DNA of 64,000 nucleotides, from contig NZ_ANFZ01000007.1 in assembly GCF_000331245.1 (NCBI RefSeq), positions 38,544-102,543 on the forward strand. Direction: 5' to 3'. The DNA is from Blastomonas sp. AAP53 (GTDB taxonomy: Bacteria; Pseudomonadota; Alphaproteobacteria; Sphingomonadales; Sphingomonadaceae). Numbering within the stretch: the stretch's first letter is position 1; every line of letters begins with the position of its first letter. Shown one piece after another: positions 1 through 9,659 of this stretch. Position numbers and translations under genes: made by a program. The notes below the pieces were generated by a model. It was not told the DNA's origin. It made no database searches and was given only the letters and a program-made list of their open reading frames with translations.

Positions 1-1214
1 AGGAAGCCAGGCATACCCACCCAGGGCTGCTTGACGCGGTGATAGCGGGCAGCAGGATTTACCTTTGGCCGCCCGGTCTTGAGGTCAACTCCGCTCGACC
101 AGTTGACCGGCACGTAATTGTTGGCCGACAGCAGTTTGCCAGTCTCGCGGTCGAGCACGTAGAAATAGCCGTTCTTTGGTGCCTGCATCAGCACCTTGCG
201 CAGCTTGCCCTCGATCTTGAGGTCGGCAAGGATCATGTGCTGTGTTGCGGTGTAATCCCACTGGTCGCCGGGCGTGGTCTGGTAGTGCCAGACATATTCG
301 CCCGTATCGGGACGCAGAGCGACGATGGATGACAGGAACAGGTTGTCGCCGCCGCCGGGAGACCGAATGGCGGGGTTCCAGGGCGATCCATTGCCGACGC
401 CGATATAGACGAGGTTGAGATCAGGATCGTACGCCATCGAATCCCAGACCGTGCCGCCGCCGCCGACTTCATCCGGCTTGCCCGACCAGGTCTTGCCGGC
501 CATCTTCTCGAAAATGGCATCGGATGCAGCGCCATCGCGCACACCCGCCTTGCCGGGTACGGTATAGAACCGCCACGCCAGCTTGCCGGTGGCCATGTCA
601 TAGGCGCTGACATAGCCGCGCACCCCGAATTCGCCGCCGCCGTTGCCGATCAGCACCTTGCCGGCAACAAGCCGCGGCGCGCCGGTGATGGTATAGTTGC
701 GTTCCGGGTCAACCGTCATGGTCTCCCACAGCAATTTGCCGGTTTTCGCATCGAGAGCGAACAGACGGCCGTCGAAACTGGCCGAGAACAATGTGCCATT
801 CTCGATAGCAACGCCGCGGTTGACGACATCGCAGCAGCCCTTGACCGCAGCTGCGCCGGGCACCTTGGGGTCATATTGCCACAGCAGCTTGCCGGTCGCG
901 GCTTCAAACGCCTGCACCTTTGACCAGGCGGAGGTGGTGTACAGGATGCCGCCGACCATGATCGGCGTCGCTTCCTGTCCGCGATTGACATCAAGGTCGT
1001 GATACCAGGCCAGTTTCAGTCCGCTCACCGTCTTGTCGTTGATGGCGGTGAGCGGACTGAAGCGGTCTTCAGCCAGGGTACGGCCATGGCGTGCCCATTC
1101 GCCTTCGGCCCCCTCTGCCAAGACCGACTGACCGGCGGGCAGGTCACTGCAGGCCGCAGTGCCCGACAACAAGAGGCCCAACAGCGCCGCCGCAATTCCC
1201 TGCCCTGCCCTCAT
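1..1214 (-). CDS. PQQ-dependent alcohol dehydrogenase (quinoprotein), partial
   Basis: The reading frame starts at 1214 and is still open at the window edge, giving about 404 N-terminal residues of a methanol/ethanol-family quinoprotein. The N terminus is a lipoprotein-like signal (LLLSGTAAC), so the enzyme is probably periplasmic and may be membrane anchored. The vicinal cysteine pair that stacks on PQQ is seen in [20 protein letters not shown] carries the expected Ca/PQQ Glu, GNGSPWNP the Ca-ligand Asn, and GDQWDYTA the catalytic Asp. The repeated ATGKLLW-type blades fit an eight-bladed propeller. Whether a C-terminal cytochrome c domain (quinohaemoprotein) follows cannot be seen. Its start overlaps the stop of the TonB receptor gene by one base (TGATG), so the two are translationally coupled. 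The substrate is unknown. Confidence 0.9.
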   Translation of the reverse strand, partial: MRAGQGIAAALLGLLLSGTAACSDLPAGQSVLAEGAEGEWARHGRTLAEDRFSPLTAINDKTVSGLKLAWYHDLDVNRGQEATPIMVGGILYTTSAWSKVQAFEAATGKLLWQYDPKVPGAAAVKGCCDVVNRGVAIENGTLFSASFDGRLFALDAKTGKLLWETMTVDPERNYTITGAPRLVAGKVLIGNGGGEFGVRGYVSAYDMATGKLAWRFYTVPGKAGVRDGAASDAIFEKMAGKTWSGKPDEVGGGGTVWDSMAYDPDLNLVYIGVGNGSPWNPAIRSPGGGDNLFLSSIVALRPDTGEYVWHYQTTPGDQWDYTATQHMILADLKIEGKLRKVLMQAPKNGYFYVLDRETGKLLSANNYVPVNWSSGVDLKTGRPKVNPAARYHRVKQPWVGMPGF

Positions 1215-3595
1215 CAGAAATTGTATCCGATCTGCAGATACCATTCGCGCGGACGGGCATGGGTTTCATAGATGAAGCCGACACCAGGCTGGTTGAACCC
1301 GGACACGATATAGCGCTTGTCCAGCAGGTTGGTCACGCCGCCGCCCAGGTACCAGCGGTCGTCATGGCTATAACGGACCGTGGCGTTGGCAATGCCATAG
1401 TCTTCCTGCACCAACTGCGGCGTATTCACCGCGTCGTTGAAAGTGTCGTCACGCCAGCTGTAATCCAGGTGGAACGCCATGAAGCTGGTGCCGGACAGTT
1501 CCAGTCGATAATCCGCAGCCAGCGAGAAGGTGTTTTCAGGCGTGTTGACGAACTGATTGGTCAGGAAGATGCCCGCCGCATTGGCGCGTGCATCAAGCCG
1601 GGTGTATTTGGCATCGATATAGCCATAGCTGGCACTCAGCTGGAACGACGGGGTCACGGCCCATGCGAGATCGACCTCTACCCCCCTGATCTTGGAAGAT
1701 CCGGCATTGGTCGTCAGCGGCGAGATGCCCCGCTGCACGACCAGCTGCAGGTTGCGATAGTCGGTCGAGAAGGCCGCGATGTTGAACCGCACCGAACGGT
1801 TTGCGAATTCCGATTTGACACCGGCTTCCCAGGAACGCGCGGTTTCCGGCTGGAACGACGGGGCGACAAGCTCGGGACCGGTCAGACGCGTATCCCATCC
1901 ACCCGCCTTGAAGCCTTCGGAATAGGAGACATAGGTGAAGATGTCGTCCGTCAGCTTGTATTGCACCCCACCACGGATCGACACGTCGTTGAAGGACTGC
2001 CGGTTGACCCCGGGCGGAAAGAGGATGGTGGTGTCGCTGGGCACGGGGAAGGCCGCCAGCGGAACACCCAGCTTGAAGCTCAGATCATTGAGGTCGCGCT
2101 GGCCGCCGACAAAGCGCTTGCGCTCTGCGGTGTAGCGCACGCCGAAGTTGGCGCTCAGGCGTTCGGTGAAGTTGAACGTGCCCTCGGTAAACGCCGCATA
2201 GCTTTTGTTGCGGATGTCGTTGGGGCCGAACACCTGGAACAGCCCGCCGCCCAAAGGCACGAGATCGTTGTTCTCGCCCGCTTCGTTGAAATAGTACAGG
2301 CCGGCGAGCCATTTGAAGTTGTCGCTGTCATAGGTCAGCTGCAGCTCCTGGCTGAACTGATCCTGGTTGAGCTGGAAGCCGTGATGATCGATGACCAGTG
2401 GCGACATATCTGCGTCCTCGCCGAAGATCGAGGTCATCTTGCGATAGGCGGTGATCGATCGCAGCGAGAAGGCATCTGACAGGTCGTGGTTCACGTCGAG
2501 GCTGATGCCCCAGACGTCGAGCTTCGTCCCTGCGATCGAATTGCCGTATGTCGTGTACCGGTCCGGGGTGACAAAGCGGTTGTCATAGGGCGTGCGCGAC
2601 GTGAACTGCGGGTTGATCTGCCCGCCCAGCAGGCCGTTGGTGATCGATCCGCACACCGGTAGCGGCGCGCCGGCAACACAGGCATTGTACAGGCCCGAAA
2701 TGCCCTGGCCCGTGGTGGTGACCAGCGTCGATGGCGCGGCATTTTCGCGCGTGCGGGTGTAATCCGCAATCAGCCGGACCTCGGTATCACTGCCCGGCTC
2801 CCACAGCAGGTTGGCGCGGATGGTGTCCGAGTTTTCATTGCCCAGATCATTCCCGCTGGGCAGCCCGTTCAGAATGCCGTTGTCAATGCTGCGGAAGTTG
2901 GCCTGATCGGCGGGCAGCACGCCCGGAAAGGGAATGCGCTGGACGAAGCCGTCGCGGTTCTTGGTCGAGAAAGAGACCGACGCAAACAGCGTTTCGGCCA
3001 GCGGAATGTTCATCGAGCCACGAAGGTCGAGGCGGTTGTAACGGCCGGTTGTCGCTTCCAGCCGGGCACCGAAGTCCTTGCTCGGCCTCTTCGTCACCAG
3101 GCTGATCGCACCGCCGATCGTGTTGCGCCCGAACAGCGTGCCCTGCGGACCCTTGAGAATTTCGATGCGGTCAAGATCGAGCAGATCCATCACACCACCC
3201 ACATTGCGGGCGATATACACTCCATCGACGTACAGGCCGACGCCTGGTTCGAAGTTCATGGCATAGTCGGACTGGCCGATGCCGCGGATGTAGGCGACCA
3301 GCGCACTGGACGATCCCGAGATCGGAGCAGACCCGTCAAGAGTGACATTGGGTGCGAAATCGGCAATCTGCGACACGTTGGTGATGCCGCGCTGCTCAAG
3401 ATTTTCTGCCGAGACGGCCGTGATGGAGATCGGCACTTCCTGCAGGTTTTCGGATGTCTTGCGCGCCGTGACGACGATTTCACTCAGGCCCGATGCGCCT
3501 TGATCGGCATCCTGCGCACAGGCCGGTGCCACTATCGCTGCACAGGCCGTGCCCAGCAGTGCGCAGCGCACCGACGTCTTGAATAGACTCTTCAT
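1214..3595 (-). CDS. TonB-dependent outer-membrane receptor
   Basis: A 793-residue receptor starting at ATG 3595, with GGGGGAGG a few bases upstream; longer starts up to 3673 lack such a site. There is a signal peptide (ending around APACAQD), a TonB box (SEIVVTARK), a plug domain with [19 protein letters not shown], and a beta-barrel ending in the aromatic C terminus WYLQIGYNF. It resembles the large sphingomonad family of receptors for aromatic or other organic ligands, rather than a recognisable siderophore receptor. It lies between an AraC regulator and a PQQ dehydrogenase on the same strand, which suggests uptake of the substrate used by this cluster. The ligand is inferred only from context. 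Confidence 0.93.
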   Translation of the reverse strand: MKSLFKTSVRCALLGTACAAIVAPACAQDADQGASGLSEIVVTARKTSENLQEVPISITAVSAENLEQRGITNVSQIADFAPNVTLDGSAPISGSSSALVAYIRGIGQSDYAMNFEPGVGLYVDGVYIARNVGGVMDLLDLDRIEILKGPQGTLFGRNTIGGAISLVTKRPSKDFGARLEATTGRYNRLDLRGSMNIPLAETLFASVSFSTKNRDGFVQRIPFPGVLPADQANFRSIDNGILNGLPSGNDLGNENSDTIRANLLWEPGSDTEVRLIADYTRTRENAAPSTLVTTTGQGISGLYNACVAGAPLPVCGSITNGLLGGQINPQFTSRTPYDNRFVTPDRYTTYGNSIAGTKLDVWGISLDVNHDLSDAFSLRSITAYRKMTSIFGEDADMSPLVIDHHGFQLNQDQFSQELQLTYDSDNFKWLAGLYYFNEAGENNDLVPLGGGLFQVFGPNDIRNKSYAAFTEGTFNFTERLSANFGVRYTAERKRFVGGQRDLNDLSFKLGVPLAAFPVPSDTTILFPPGVNRQSFNDVSIRGGVQYKLTDDIFTYVSYSEGFKAGGWDTRLTGPELVAPSFQPETARSWEAGVKSEFANRSVRFNIAAFSTDYRNLQLVVQRGISPLTTNAGSSKIRGVEVDLAWAVTPSFQLSASYGYIDAKYTRLDARANAAGIFLTNQFVNTPENTFSLAADYRLELSGTSFMAFHLDYSWRDDTFNDAVNTPQLVQEDYGIANATVRYSHDDRWYLGGGVTNLLDKRYIVSGFNQPGVGFIYETHARPREWYLQIGYNF

Positions 3596-3674
3596 CTTGT
3601 CCTCCCCCGAATTTTTGGCTTGTTGATTGGGTGCTATGAAATCGCTGGCGTCATCGCTTGGAGCGACGCGCAAA

Positions 3675-4646
3675 TCATTGTGACAGATGCGCGCAGCGGT
3701 ACCGCGCAGGCGGCATGCCGAAGCGTTTTCTGAACTGGCGGGTGAAATAGCTCAGGTCATTGAAGCCGCTGTCCAGGCAGATGCCCAAAATGCTCTCGTG
3801 GCGGTAGCCAGGGTTGGTCAGCAACCGGGCGGCGCAGTCCAGCCGTTGCGCCTGGACATGACTGGTCAGCGTTTCGCCGCGCTGCGCGAACAGCGCCTGC
3901 ACATAGCGCGGCGAGACCCGCATTTGATTGGCCAGCGCTGACAAGTTGAGATCGGGATGCGTCAGATGATCTTCAATGAAGCGCACCGCAGTGGTCCAGT
4001 GCCGGGCGTGCAGCGACCGGTCGGCGAGCTGCTCGGCGATCACCGGTCGATAGGCGAGCTGCAAGAGCGAGATCATCGCGTCTTCGAGGCTGTGGTCGAC
4101 ATCCTGCCAAGCACCCGCCTCGGCCCGGTCCCAGAACGTCTCGATGAAATTGGAAAATAGCGCTGCACCCGGATTGCGGGATGACACCGGGATTGCGACC
4201 AGATCGTCAAGGCTGCCCAGCCGGTTGACGAGACGGTCCTGCCTCAGCCGCAGCACCAGCACGTCAGTCGGCGCATCGAACTGGATCGCATAGGGGCGTC
4301 CGGTATCGCAGAAGGTGAAGTCGCCCGGCTGCAGCAGCGCCTCGCGCCCGGCCTGGATGTTGAGGCTGGTACCGCTCATCTGATAATGGATGATGAACTC
4401 GCGCTTGTCCTGTTTTACAAGATGGTCCTGGTCGTGGTTGATCCGGGCCGCGCTTGACCGGGCGTGGGCAAGCATCAGGCTTCCATCGACGGAAAAGCAG
4501 CGGATCGATGCGGTGAAATTGTCGATCTCGAGCGGTGTGAACTGCTTGCCTGCAAATTCCGTCGTCAGGACATCGGTCCATGTATCACGGTACCCACACT
4601 GGTCAGAGTGTACGTGATAGCTACGCAATTCAGCCATGCTGTTCAT
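3675..4646 (-). CDS. AraC family transcriptional regulator
   Basis: A 323-residue protein starting at ATG 4646, preceded by GGAGGG; an in-frame TTG lies just before it. The N-terminal ~200 residues look like the AraC-binding-like (cupin) domain, with GREALLQPGDFTFCDTGRPY. The C-terminal ~100 residues carry two helix-turn-helix units, including LSALANQMRVSPRYVQALF and a DLSYFTRQFRKRFGMPPARYR end typical of AraC/XylS. It sits between the DUF2783 gene (64 bp upstream) and the TonB receptor gene (79 bp downstream), all on one strand. It is the probable local regulator of the receptor and dehydrogenase; the effector is unknown. Confidence 0.92.
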   Translation of the reverse strand: MNSMAELRSYHVHSDQCGYRDTWTDVLTTEFAGKQFTPLEIDNFTASIRCFSVDGSLMLAHARSSAARINHDQDHLVKQDKREFIIHYQMSGTSLNIQAGREALLQPGDFTFCDTGRPYAIQFDAPTDVLVLRLRQDRLVNRLGSLDDLVAIPVSSRNPGAALFSNFIETFWDRAEAGAWQDVDHSLEDAMISLLQLAYRPVIAEQLADRSLHARHWTTAVRFIEDHLTHPDLNLSALANQMRVSPRYVQALFAQRGETLTSHVQAQRLDCAARLLTNPGYRHESILGICLDSGFNDLSYFTRQFRKRFGMPPARYRCAHLSQ

Positions 4647-4709
4647 CAATATTTCCCTCCATTTTTATTACCGGCCGCGCTTGCTGCGCGATCTCAGTCG
4701 TGTTTTCGG

Positions 4710-4904
4710 CTATTTTGCATTGATGGCGATAGCCAAGGCCTCCTGGATGACTTTGGGGTCGCCGATATGATTGGCCAGCAACAGGACCAGTTTGGCGTTG
4801 ATCTTCACACTTTCCGCCTCGCTCCGGCCGGCATGGGCGGCGAGCACCAGCGCATAGATATCATCCGGCGCGGCGATGTTGGGGGTCGTGACAAGCGCGC
4901 TCAT
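4710..4904 (-). CDS. DUF2783 domain small protein
   Basis: A 64-residue protein starting at ATG 4904. The start overlaps the stop of the FAD monooxygenase gene (ATGA), showing translational coupling. It resembles the small DUF2783 proteins that accompany FAD-dependent hydroxylases in several proteobacteria (recognised from general knowledge, not searched). Visible features are an acidic N-terminal helix (PDDIYALVLAAHAG) and a hydrophobic helix (KLVLLLANHIGD). No catalytic motif, signal peptide or membrane segment is visible. It may be an accessory subunit of the monooxygenase, but the function is not known. Confidence 0.75.
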   Translation of the reverse strand: MSALVTTPNIAAPDDIYALVLAAHAGRSEAESVKINAKLVLLLANHIGDPKVIQEALAIAINAK

Positions 4905-6484
4905 ACGGCAAATCCAGTCGCGCGTGCCTTCGCCGTCGCGATCCCCCGAGCGGTCGGTGCGCGAAAGCGCGCTGCTACATATTGGTCGGGGCGCATCAGC
5001 ACGGCAGCGCCCGGCGTCAGGTCGTACCGCTCGATGGCCAGCGGTGAATGCGCAACATCGATCACCTCGATGTCGCTGGCTTCGACTGTTGGGAGCGCGC
5101 CGTGGCTGAGGAGCTTGAACCCCCCGCCCACCCGGTTCAGCAGCCAGCCATCGCCCATCGGAGCATCCAGACCGGGGCACCCTGCGGATATGCCCTGCCA
5201 GTTCTCGTTCGCGGCATCCGGCGTGCTCAGCGCCGATTGCGGGTAATGGACGGCGGTGGACAACCGCCCAGAATTCACAAAGGGCCGGGCAAAGGCATGT
5301 TCGGACGCCAATTCCAGCACTGCATCGCGGAACGCCATTGCGATGCTGGATGCCGGTGCCATGAAATCGGTTGAGCGGGACGAATTGAGGATATTCTCAT
5401 CGGCCGTGGCAATAGCTTCGCTGTTATAGCTTTCCAGCAGGTCAGGCCCTGCGGCACCGGTCAGCACGGCATCGAGTTTCCAGCCCAGATTGTCGGCATC
5501 TGCCACACCGCCATTGCAGCCACGTGCGCCGAAGGGTGAAACAAGATGCGCGGAATCGCCTGCAAAGATCACACGGTCATGAACGAAGCGCGCCATTCTG
5601 CGGCACTGGAAGGTATAGACGCTGTACCACTCCGGCGTGAACTGAACGTCATCGCCCAGCATGGCGCGGACCAGCGGTTCGACATTTTCGGGTCTGATGC
5701 AGGCTTCGCGATCGATGTCCCAACCGAGCTGAAAATCGAGCCGCCAGACATCATCGGGTTGCTTGTGCAGCAGCGCCGATTTGCCCGGATTGAAAGGCGG
5801 GTCAAACCAGAACCATCGTTCGGAGGGCCGGGCCTGGGTCATGCGAATGTCGGCGATCAGGAAATTGTCCTCGAACACCCGTCCCTCGAAATCGAGGCCC
5901 ATGCGGTCTCGCACCGTCGATCTGTGCCCGTCACACGCGACGAGCCACTCGGTGTGCAGGGTATAGGCGCCCGCATCGGTGCCCACCTCCACATCAACCG
6001 CGTCATTGCGTACGCTGAGATCGGTAACCCAGTGCCCCCAGCGGAGCTCCACATTGGGCAAGACCGCCAACGCATCGATCAGGATCATTTCGGCATGATA
6101 TTGCTGCAGGTTGATGAAGCCCGGCATCTTCTGGTTCTTCACCGGCAGCATATCGAACTGGTAGACAGGTTCGCTATCCGCTCCCCAGAAGACTTTGCCT
6201 GTATCCCAGACCACGCCCTTGGCGACCATCGCTTCGCCCACGCCCAACCGGTCCCAGATATCGAGCGTGCGCTTGGCAAAACAGATTGCCTTTGATCCGC
6301 CAGCCACGAAATCCAGCCGGTTCAGCACGACGACCCTATGGCCGCGCTGGCCCAGATCCAGTGCCAGGGTCAGGCCCACCGGGCCGCCGCCGACGATCGT
6401 CACGGGGGCATCGTCGTTGGGTGATGATGGCAGGGGGCTGGCGCCGATGTCATGCCACACCGGAATATCGGTTCGATTAGCCAT
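4901..6484 (-). CDS. FAD-dependent aromatic-type monooxygenase (MhpA/PheA-like)
   Basis: A 527-residue class A flavoprotein monooxygenase starting at ATG 6484; the frame extends to 6670, but that stretch overlaps the upstream gene. The dinucleotide-binding motif VGGGPVG is at residues ~31-37, the DG motif at LVACDGHRSTVRDRMG (D185-G186), and the GD motif at VIFAGDSAHLVSPFGARG (G309-D310). These are the three fingerprints of the PHBH/3-(3-hydroxyphenyl)propionate hydroxylase group. It would use NAD(P)H and O2 to hydroxylate a phenolic substrate in the cytoplasm. It follows the MBL-fold gene by 10 bp and overlaps the DUF2783 gene by 4 bp, so the three form one transcription unit. The substrate is unassigned. 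Confidence 0.92.
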   Translation of the reverse strand: MANRTDIPVWHDIGASPLPSSPNDDAPVTIVGGGPVGLTLALDLGQRGHRVVVLNRLDFVAGGSKAICFAKRTLDIWDRLGVGEAMVAKGVVWDTGKVFWGADSEPVYQFDMLPVKNQKMPGFINLQQYHAEMILIDALAVLPNVELRWGHWVTDLSVRNDAVDVEVGTDAGAYTLHTEWLVACDGHRSTVRDRMGLDFEGRVFEDNFLIADIRMTQARPSERWFWFDPPFNPGKSALLHKQPDDVWRLDFQLGWDIDREACIRPENVEPLVRAMLGDDVQFTPEWYSVYTFQCRRMARFVHDRVIFAGDSAHLVSPFGARGCNGGVADADNLGWKLDAVLTGAAGPDLLESYNSEAIATADENILNSSRSTDFMAPASSIAMAFRDAVLELASEHAFARPFVNSGRLSTAVHYPQSALSTPDAANENWQGISAGCPGLDAPMGDGWLLNRVGGGFKLLSHGALPTVEASDIEVIDVAHSPLAIERYDLTPGAAVLMRPDQYVAARFRAPTARGIATAKARATGFAV

Positions 6485-6494
6485 GATCGTGCCT

Positions 6495-7454
6495 TCAGCC
6501 CTGCAACTGCGCCCAGACCTCGCGGTCGCGTTCCATGGTCCAGATGCGTGGCCAGTCGATGCCGTCCATCTCGTCCCACAGACGCTGCACGTTGAACGGC
6601 AGACAATGCTCAAAGATAGGCCAATGGCCGAACTTCGGCGCCAAAGCTCTGTAGGTCGCCTCGAAAGCATCCTTCAGAGTTCCTCCGCTGCGATGCGCTG
6701 CGCCTACGTGCTCGATCATCCCCAACAGAAATCCGCGCGTCTGCTCGATCGCCGCATCGGTGGCGTCGGTGCCGATCGCCACCGGTCCGCGTCCACCGAC
6801 AAGGTGTTCGGCACGATAGGCCTTGAGCCGGTCCAGCGTTCCGGTCGACCAGTCCATGTGGAAAGCATCGCCGGTATACAGCGCCGCCTGCGCCTCCACG
6901 AGGTCACCTGCGAACATCGTCTTGGTCTTGTCGTGCCAAGCGATGATATCCCCCGCAGTGTGGCCGCGACCACAAAATTGAAGGTCGATTCGCCCCCTGT
7001 TTCCGCCGAGCTCGATGACATGGCTGTCGGCAAAGGTCTGCGTCGGGCGGGTCAGCCCGGGAATCTCTTCTGGCTGCTTGAACAGACGCGGCATCCGGCC
7101 ATATTCGCTGTCCCAATCCTGCATGCCGCGCTCCTCGATCAGCCTTGCGCTGGTCTGCGACATGATGATGTGCTCGGCATCAAAGGCACTGGCGCCCAGC
7201 ACGCGCACAGCGTGGTAGTGGGTCAGCACCAGATAGCGCACCGGCTTGTCGGTGTGCTTGCGCAACTTGACCAGCCAATCCCGCGCGGCAGCAGGCGTTG
7301 CGCGGGCTTCGAAGCACACCAGAAAATCCTCGCCCTCGATTGCACCTACATTGGGATCGCCCTCGGCGGTAAGGGCATAAACGCCGTCCGCGATCACATT
7401 GAGCGTTTCGACCTTGGGTGCGAGGTCGGCGGATGATGCGAAGGGTTTTGCCAT
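6495..7454 (-). CDS. MBL-fold protein with altered metal motif
   Basis: A 319-residue metallo-beta-lactamase-fold protein; ATG 7454 is chosen because AGAGG lies upstream and longer starts would run into the divergent regulator. The usual HxHxDH motif is replaced by HYHAVR (residues 79-84), so the second-site Asp and His are missing. The later ligands are kept: GHTAGD (H165) and FAGDLVE (D184). It could be a one-metal hydrolase, or a lactonase or thioesterase with an unusual site. It is the first gene of the minus-strand cluster with the FAD monooxygenase, so hydrolysis of an intermediate of that pathway is a reasonable inference. No signal peptide is visible. Confidence 0.82.
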   Translation of the reverse strand: MAKPFASSADLAPKVETLNVIADGVYALTAEGDPNVGAIEGEDFLVCFEARATPAAARDWLVKLRKHTDKPVRYLVLTHYHAVRVLGASAFDAEHIIMSQTSARLIEERGMQDWDSEYGRMPRLFKQPEEIPGLTRPTQTFADSHVIELGGNRGRIDLQFCGRGHTAGDIIAWHDKTKTMFAGDLVEAQAALYTGDAFHMDWSTGTLDRLKAYRAEHLVGGRGPVAIGTDATDAAIEQTRGFLLGMIEHVGAAHRSGGTLKDAFEATYRALAPKFGHWPIFEHCLPFNVQRLWDEMDGIDWPRIWTMERDREVWAQLQG

Positions 7455-7538
7455 GACTTGCCTCTCTGTGAATTTCTGCTTTGTTGTGTCGACTGGATAT
7501 CCCTGCGGCGCGATGCGCTTGTCATTAAGGTTGAGGAC
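7455..7538. promoter_or_regulatory. Divergent promoter region between MBL-fold and LuxR genes
   Basis: This 84 bp gap separates the start codons of the MBL-fold gene (minus) and the LuxR-type gene (plus), so it must hold the promoters of both. It contains a short palindrome GCGCGATGCGC near 7510-7520. No convincing -35/-10 pair stands out by eye. Binding of the LuxR-type regulator here is inferred from the layout only. Confidence 0.5.
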
Positions 7539-8285
7539 ATGCGGCTGATCGATCCCGAAATCGCCATTTCGCTGCAGAAGGCAGCAGAGATCGAAGGTTT
7601 TGGCCTGGCATTGCTCGAAAAGGCGCAAGGCTTGGCGAGAGTGGACGAAATTTTCGGGTTCGTGCAGCGCACCGGCGAGCGGCCGATCAGCTTCGCCTCA
7701 TCGAGCGCGCTCGATGGTGCCGATGATCGCGCCAACCTTTACGCAACCCGTTTCCACCATTTCGATCCTGTAACATTCGAACGGGCCAAGACCCCGATCG
7801 GCCAGGGCTCGGCCACGGTGATCCTGGCAAACGACATTGCCCTGAGCGATTATCGTCAGCTGTGCTTCGATATGCCTGCGTTCAAGGCCAAATACTTCTT
7901 CGGTTGGCACTCGGCCGAAGGGTGGTACGTGATCAATTTCTACGCGCGTATCCTCAACCGGGAGGAGGAGCGCCAGGCCCTGCTTCAGCTGTCGGGATAT
8001 GGCCTCTCGATCATGATGTCGCACACCCTGCCGCTGGCCACCGGTATCGACGCCATAGCCACTTATGAAACCCGCTTGGGTCGTGTCGCCCCCGAACTGA
8101 CGCCACGCGAGCAGCAGGTCTGCGCGCGCACGCTTGCCGGTCTGGATGCTCGTGCAATTGAAAGCGACCTGGGCATAGGCATCAACACTGTTCGGACGTA
8201 CCGGCAAAGAGCCTACCGTCGATATGGGATATCGAGTGCAAATGAGTTTTTGCCGTATGTGATCAGCAACCGACTGTTCTCATAA
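7539..8285 (+). CDS. LuxR family transcriptional regulator
   Basis: A 248-residue protein with a C-terminal GerE-type helix-turn-helix: LTPREQQVCARTLAGLDARAIESDLGIGINTVRTYRQRAYRRYG carries the usual recognition helix. The N-terminal ~160 residues are less clear; FDPV in the first third recalls the D-P of autoinducer-binding domains, but other signature residues are not evident. ATG 7539 is chosen, with GAGG upstream; the frame is open from 7458, but that start would leave no room for the divergent promoter. It is divergent from the MBL/FAD monooxygenase cluster and is its likely regulator. No luxI-type synthase is present in the window. Confidence 0.85.
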   Translation: MRLIDPEIAISLQKAAEIEGFGLALLEKAQGLARVDEIFGFVQRTGERPISFASSSALDGADDRANLYATRFHHFDPVTFERAKTPIGQGSATVILANDIALSDYRQLCFDMPAFKAKYFFGWHSAEGWYVINFYARILNREEERQALLQLSGYGLSIMMSHTLPLATGIDAIATYETRLGRVAPELTPREQQVCARTLAGLDARAIESDLGIGINTVRTYRQRAYRRYGISSANEFLPYVISNRLFS

Positions 8286-8639
8286 GGCATTGTAAAGCCA
8301 ACTCAATATCCGCACCAGCAAGCTTTGACCTTTGCCATCGGTCGCAAGGTACACGGGCTTTCAGGACATTGCGCTCACGATACCATCTTGGTGCGATCTG
8401 CGCTCGTCGGCGCTTGTGCATGGCCCGAATGACCCGGTAAAGGCAGCTTGTTCACCGTCCATATCGGCTTATGCGATCAGCAGCCTTTGTCTGGACCGGG
8501 ATGTCATCACGGCTGACGGGAATGACCGACGCCGGACAGTTGCCCCCCATCGCAGGAAACGCGAGACCGTCCGCAGACAGACCGGCCAGCCGAAGCCGCT
8601 CCAAGGTCTGACGCCCGGGCCTTGCGCGCCACCTGGAAG
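8286..8639. other. 354 bp gap without a supported gene
   Basis: This stretch lies between the LuxR gene and the 3' end of virB11, which converge. It contains one plus-strand open frame (from 8332) with no ribosome-binding site and no recognisable family; its composition looks non-coding. No terminator with a clear U-tract was found. It is a plausible junction between the catabolic cluster and the secretion operon. Confidence 0.4.
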
Positions 8640-9659
8640 CTAGGCTGCGATTTTCCCGGAAATGCCCACGGGGCCGGTTTTCCTGTTCCAGTAGATGTCT
8701 GCCACCTGGCGCAGGCCTGCGACCCGTTCCAGCTGAATCACGATATCGACCAGACTGCCGATCAGTGTCCGCAATTCGCTCTGATCTATGCGCGCTCCGG
8801 ATTGCAGGGCCAGCATCGCCATCTGGTCGAGCGCGCGTTCGGGGGAATCGGCATGGATCGTGGTCATCGATCCAGGATGCCCGGTGTTGATCGCGCGAAG
8901 GAACGTCAAAGCCTCCTCGCCGCGGATCTCGCCCAGCAGAATACGGTCCGGACGCAATCTCAAGGCGGCCTGGAGCAGCTCGTCAGTGCTGACGCCGCTC
9001 TCTCCCAGCCGGCCGCGAGACGCAATGAGTCCCACGGCATTTCCCTGACTGAAACTGAGCTCCGCACTGTCCTCGATGGCGACAAGGCGCTCGTTGGACG
9101 GTATCTCGCGGACAAGCGCATTGACCAGTGTGGTTTTGCCGGTCGAGGTGCCGCCGGACACCACGATGGTCTTGCGGCGCTTTACCGCAGCCGCCATGAA
9201 CGCCACCGGGTCCCCGTTATCATAGAGCGCATGCAGGTCTGCGTCGGGATCGCTCGCGCGCTTGAGCATGACCTTGCTGAACATCGCATGGTCATGCAGC
9301 TCATCCAGCCCATAATCAGTGGTGACCTGCCGTCGAAACGCGATCGCAAACCCTTCTCTGGTCGCTGGGGGGGCCACGATCTGGACACGGGTTCCGCACG
9401 GGAGCGTTCCCGATAACAGCGGCTCGGCGCGACTGATGCCCTGGTGCGACACGCGGGCAATCTGGCGAGAGAGATGCCAAAGCCATCCCTCATCGAGTGT
9501 TGCCTCGGTGTAACGGGCCATGGCTCCGCCGGTGCGTTCGACCCAAAGCTGGCCGCTGCCGTTGATGAACACATCGGTTACATCCGTCTGCGCCAGGAAA
9601 GGTGCAATCGGAGCAAGGAATGCAGCAAGGTAATCGTCATGCTGGGACAAGTGTGTCAT
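8640..9659 (-). CDS. virB11: VirB11 type IV secretion ATPase
   Basis: A 339-residue traffic ATPase. The Walker A motif GGTSTGKTT is near residue 168, the Asp box/Walker B region is ILLGEIRGEEAL, and the His box is GHPGSMTTIHAD. These match the hexameric VirB11/PulE superfamily ATPases that power substrate transfer and pilus assembly at the inner-membrane base. It is the last gene of the operon, and its ATG overlaps the virB10 stop by 4 bp. No frameshift or missing motif is visible. Confidence 0.96.
   Translation of the reverse strand: MTHLSQHDDYLAAFLAPIAPFLAQTDVTDVFINGSGQLWVERTGGAMARYTEATLDEGWLWHLSRQIARVSHQGISRAEPLLSGTLPCGTRVQIVAPPATREGFAIAFRRQVTTDYGLDELHDHAMFSKVMLKRASDPDADLHALYDNGDPVAFMAAAVKRRKTIVVSGGTSTGKTTLVNALVREIPSNERLVAIEDSAELSFSQGNAVGLIASRGRLGESGVSTDELLQAALRLRPDRILLGEIRGEEALTFLRAINTGHPGSMTTIHADSPERALDQMAMLALQSGARIDQSELRTLIGSLVDIVIQLERVAGLRQVADIYWNRKTGPVGISGKIAA

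Noticed and set aside
1091..2479. 462-codon plus-strand frame opposite the TonB receptor
   Set aside because: Antisense shadow of a clear receptor gene; the translation has no domain-like features.
8332..8643. 103-codon open frame in the gap before virB11
   Set aside because: No ribosome-binding site, no recognisable family, and it runs into the 3' end of virB11 on the other strand.
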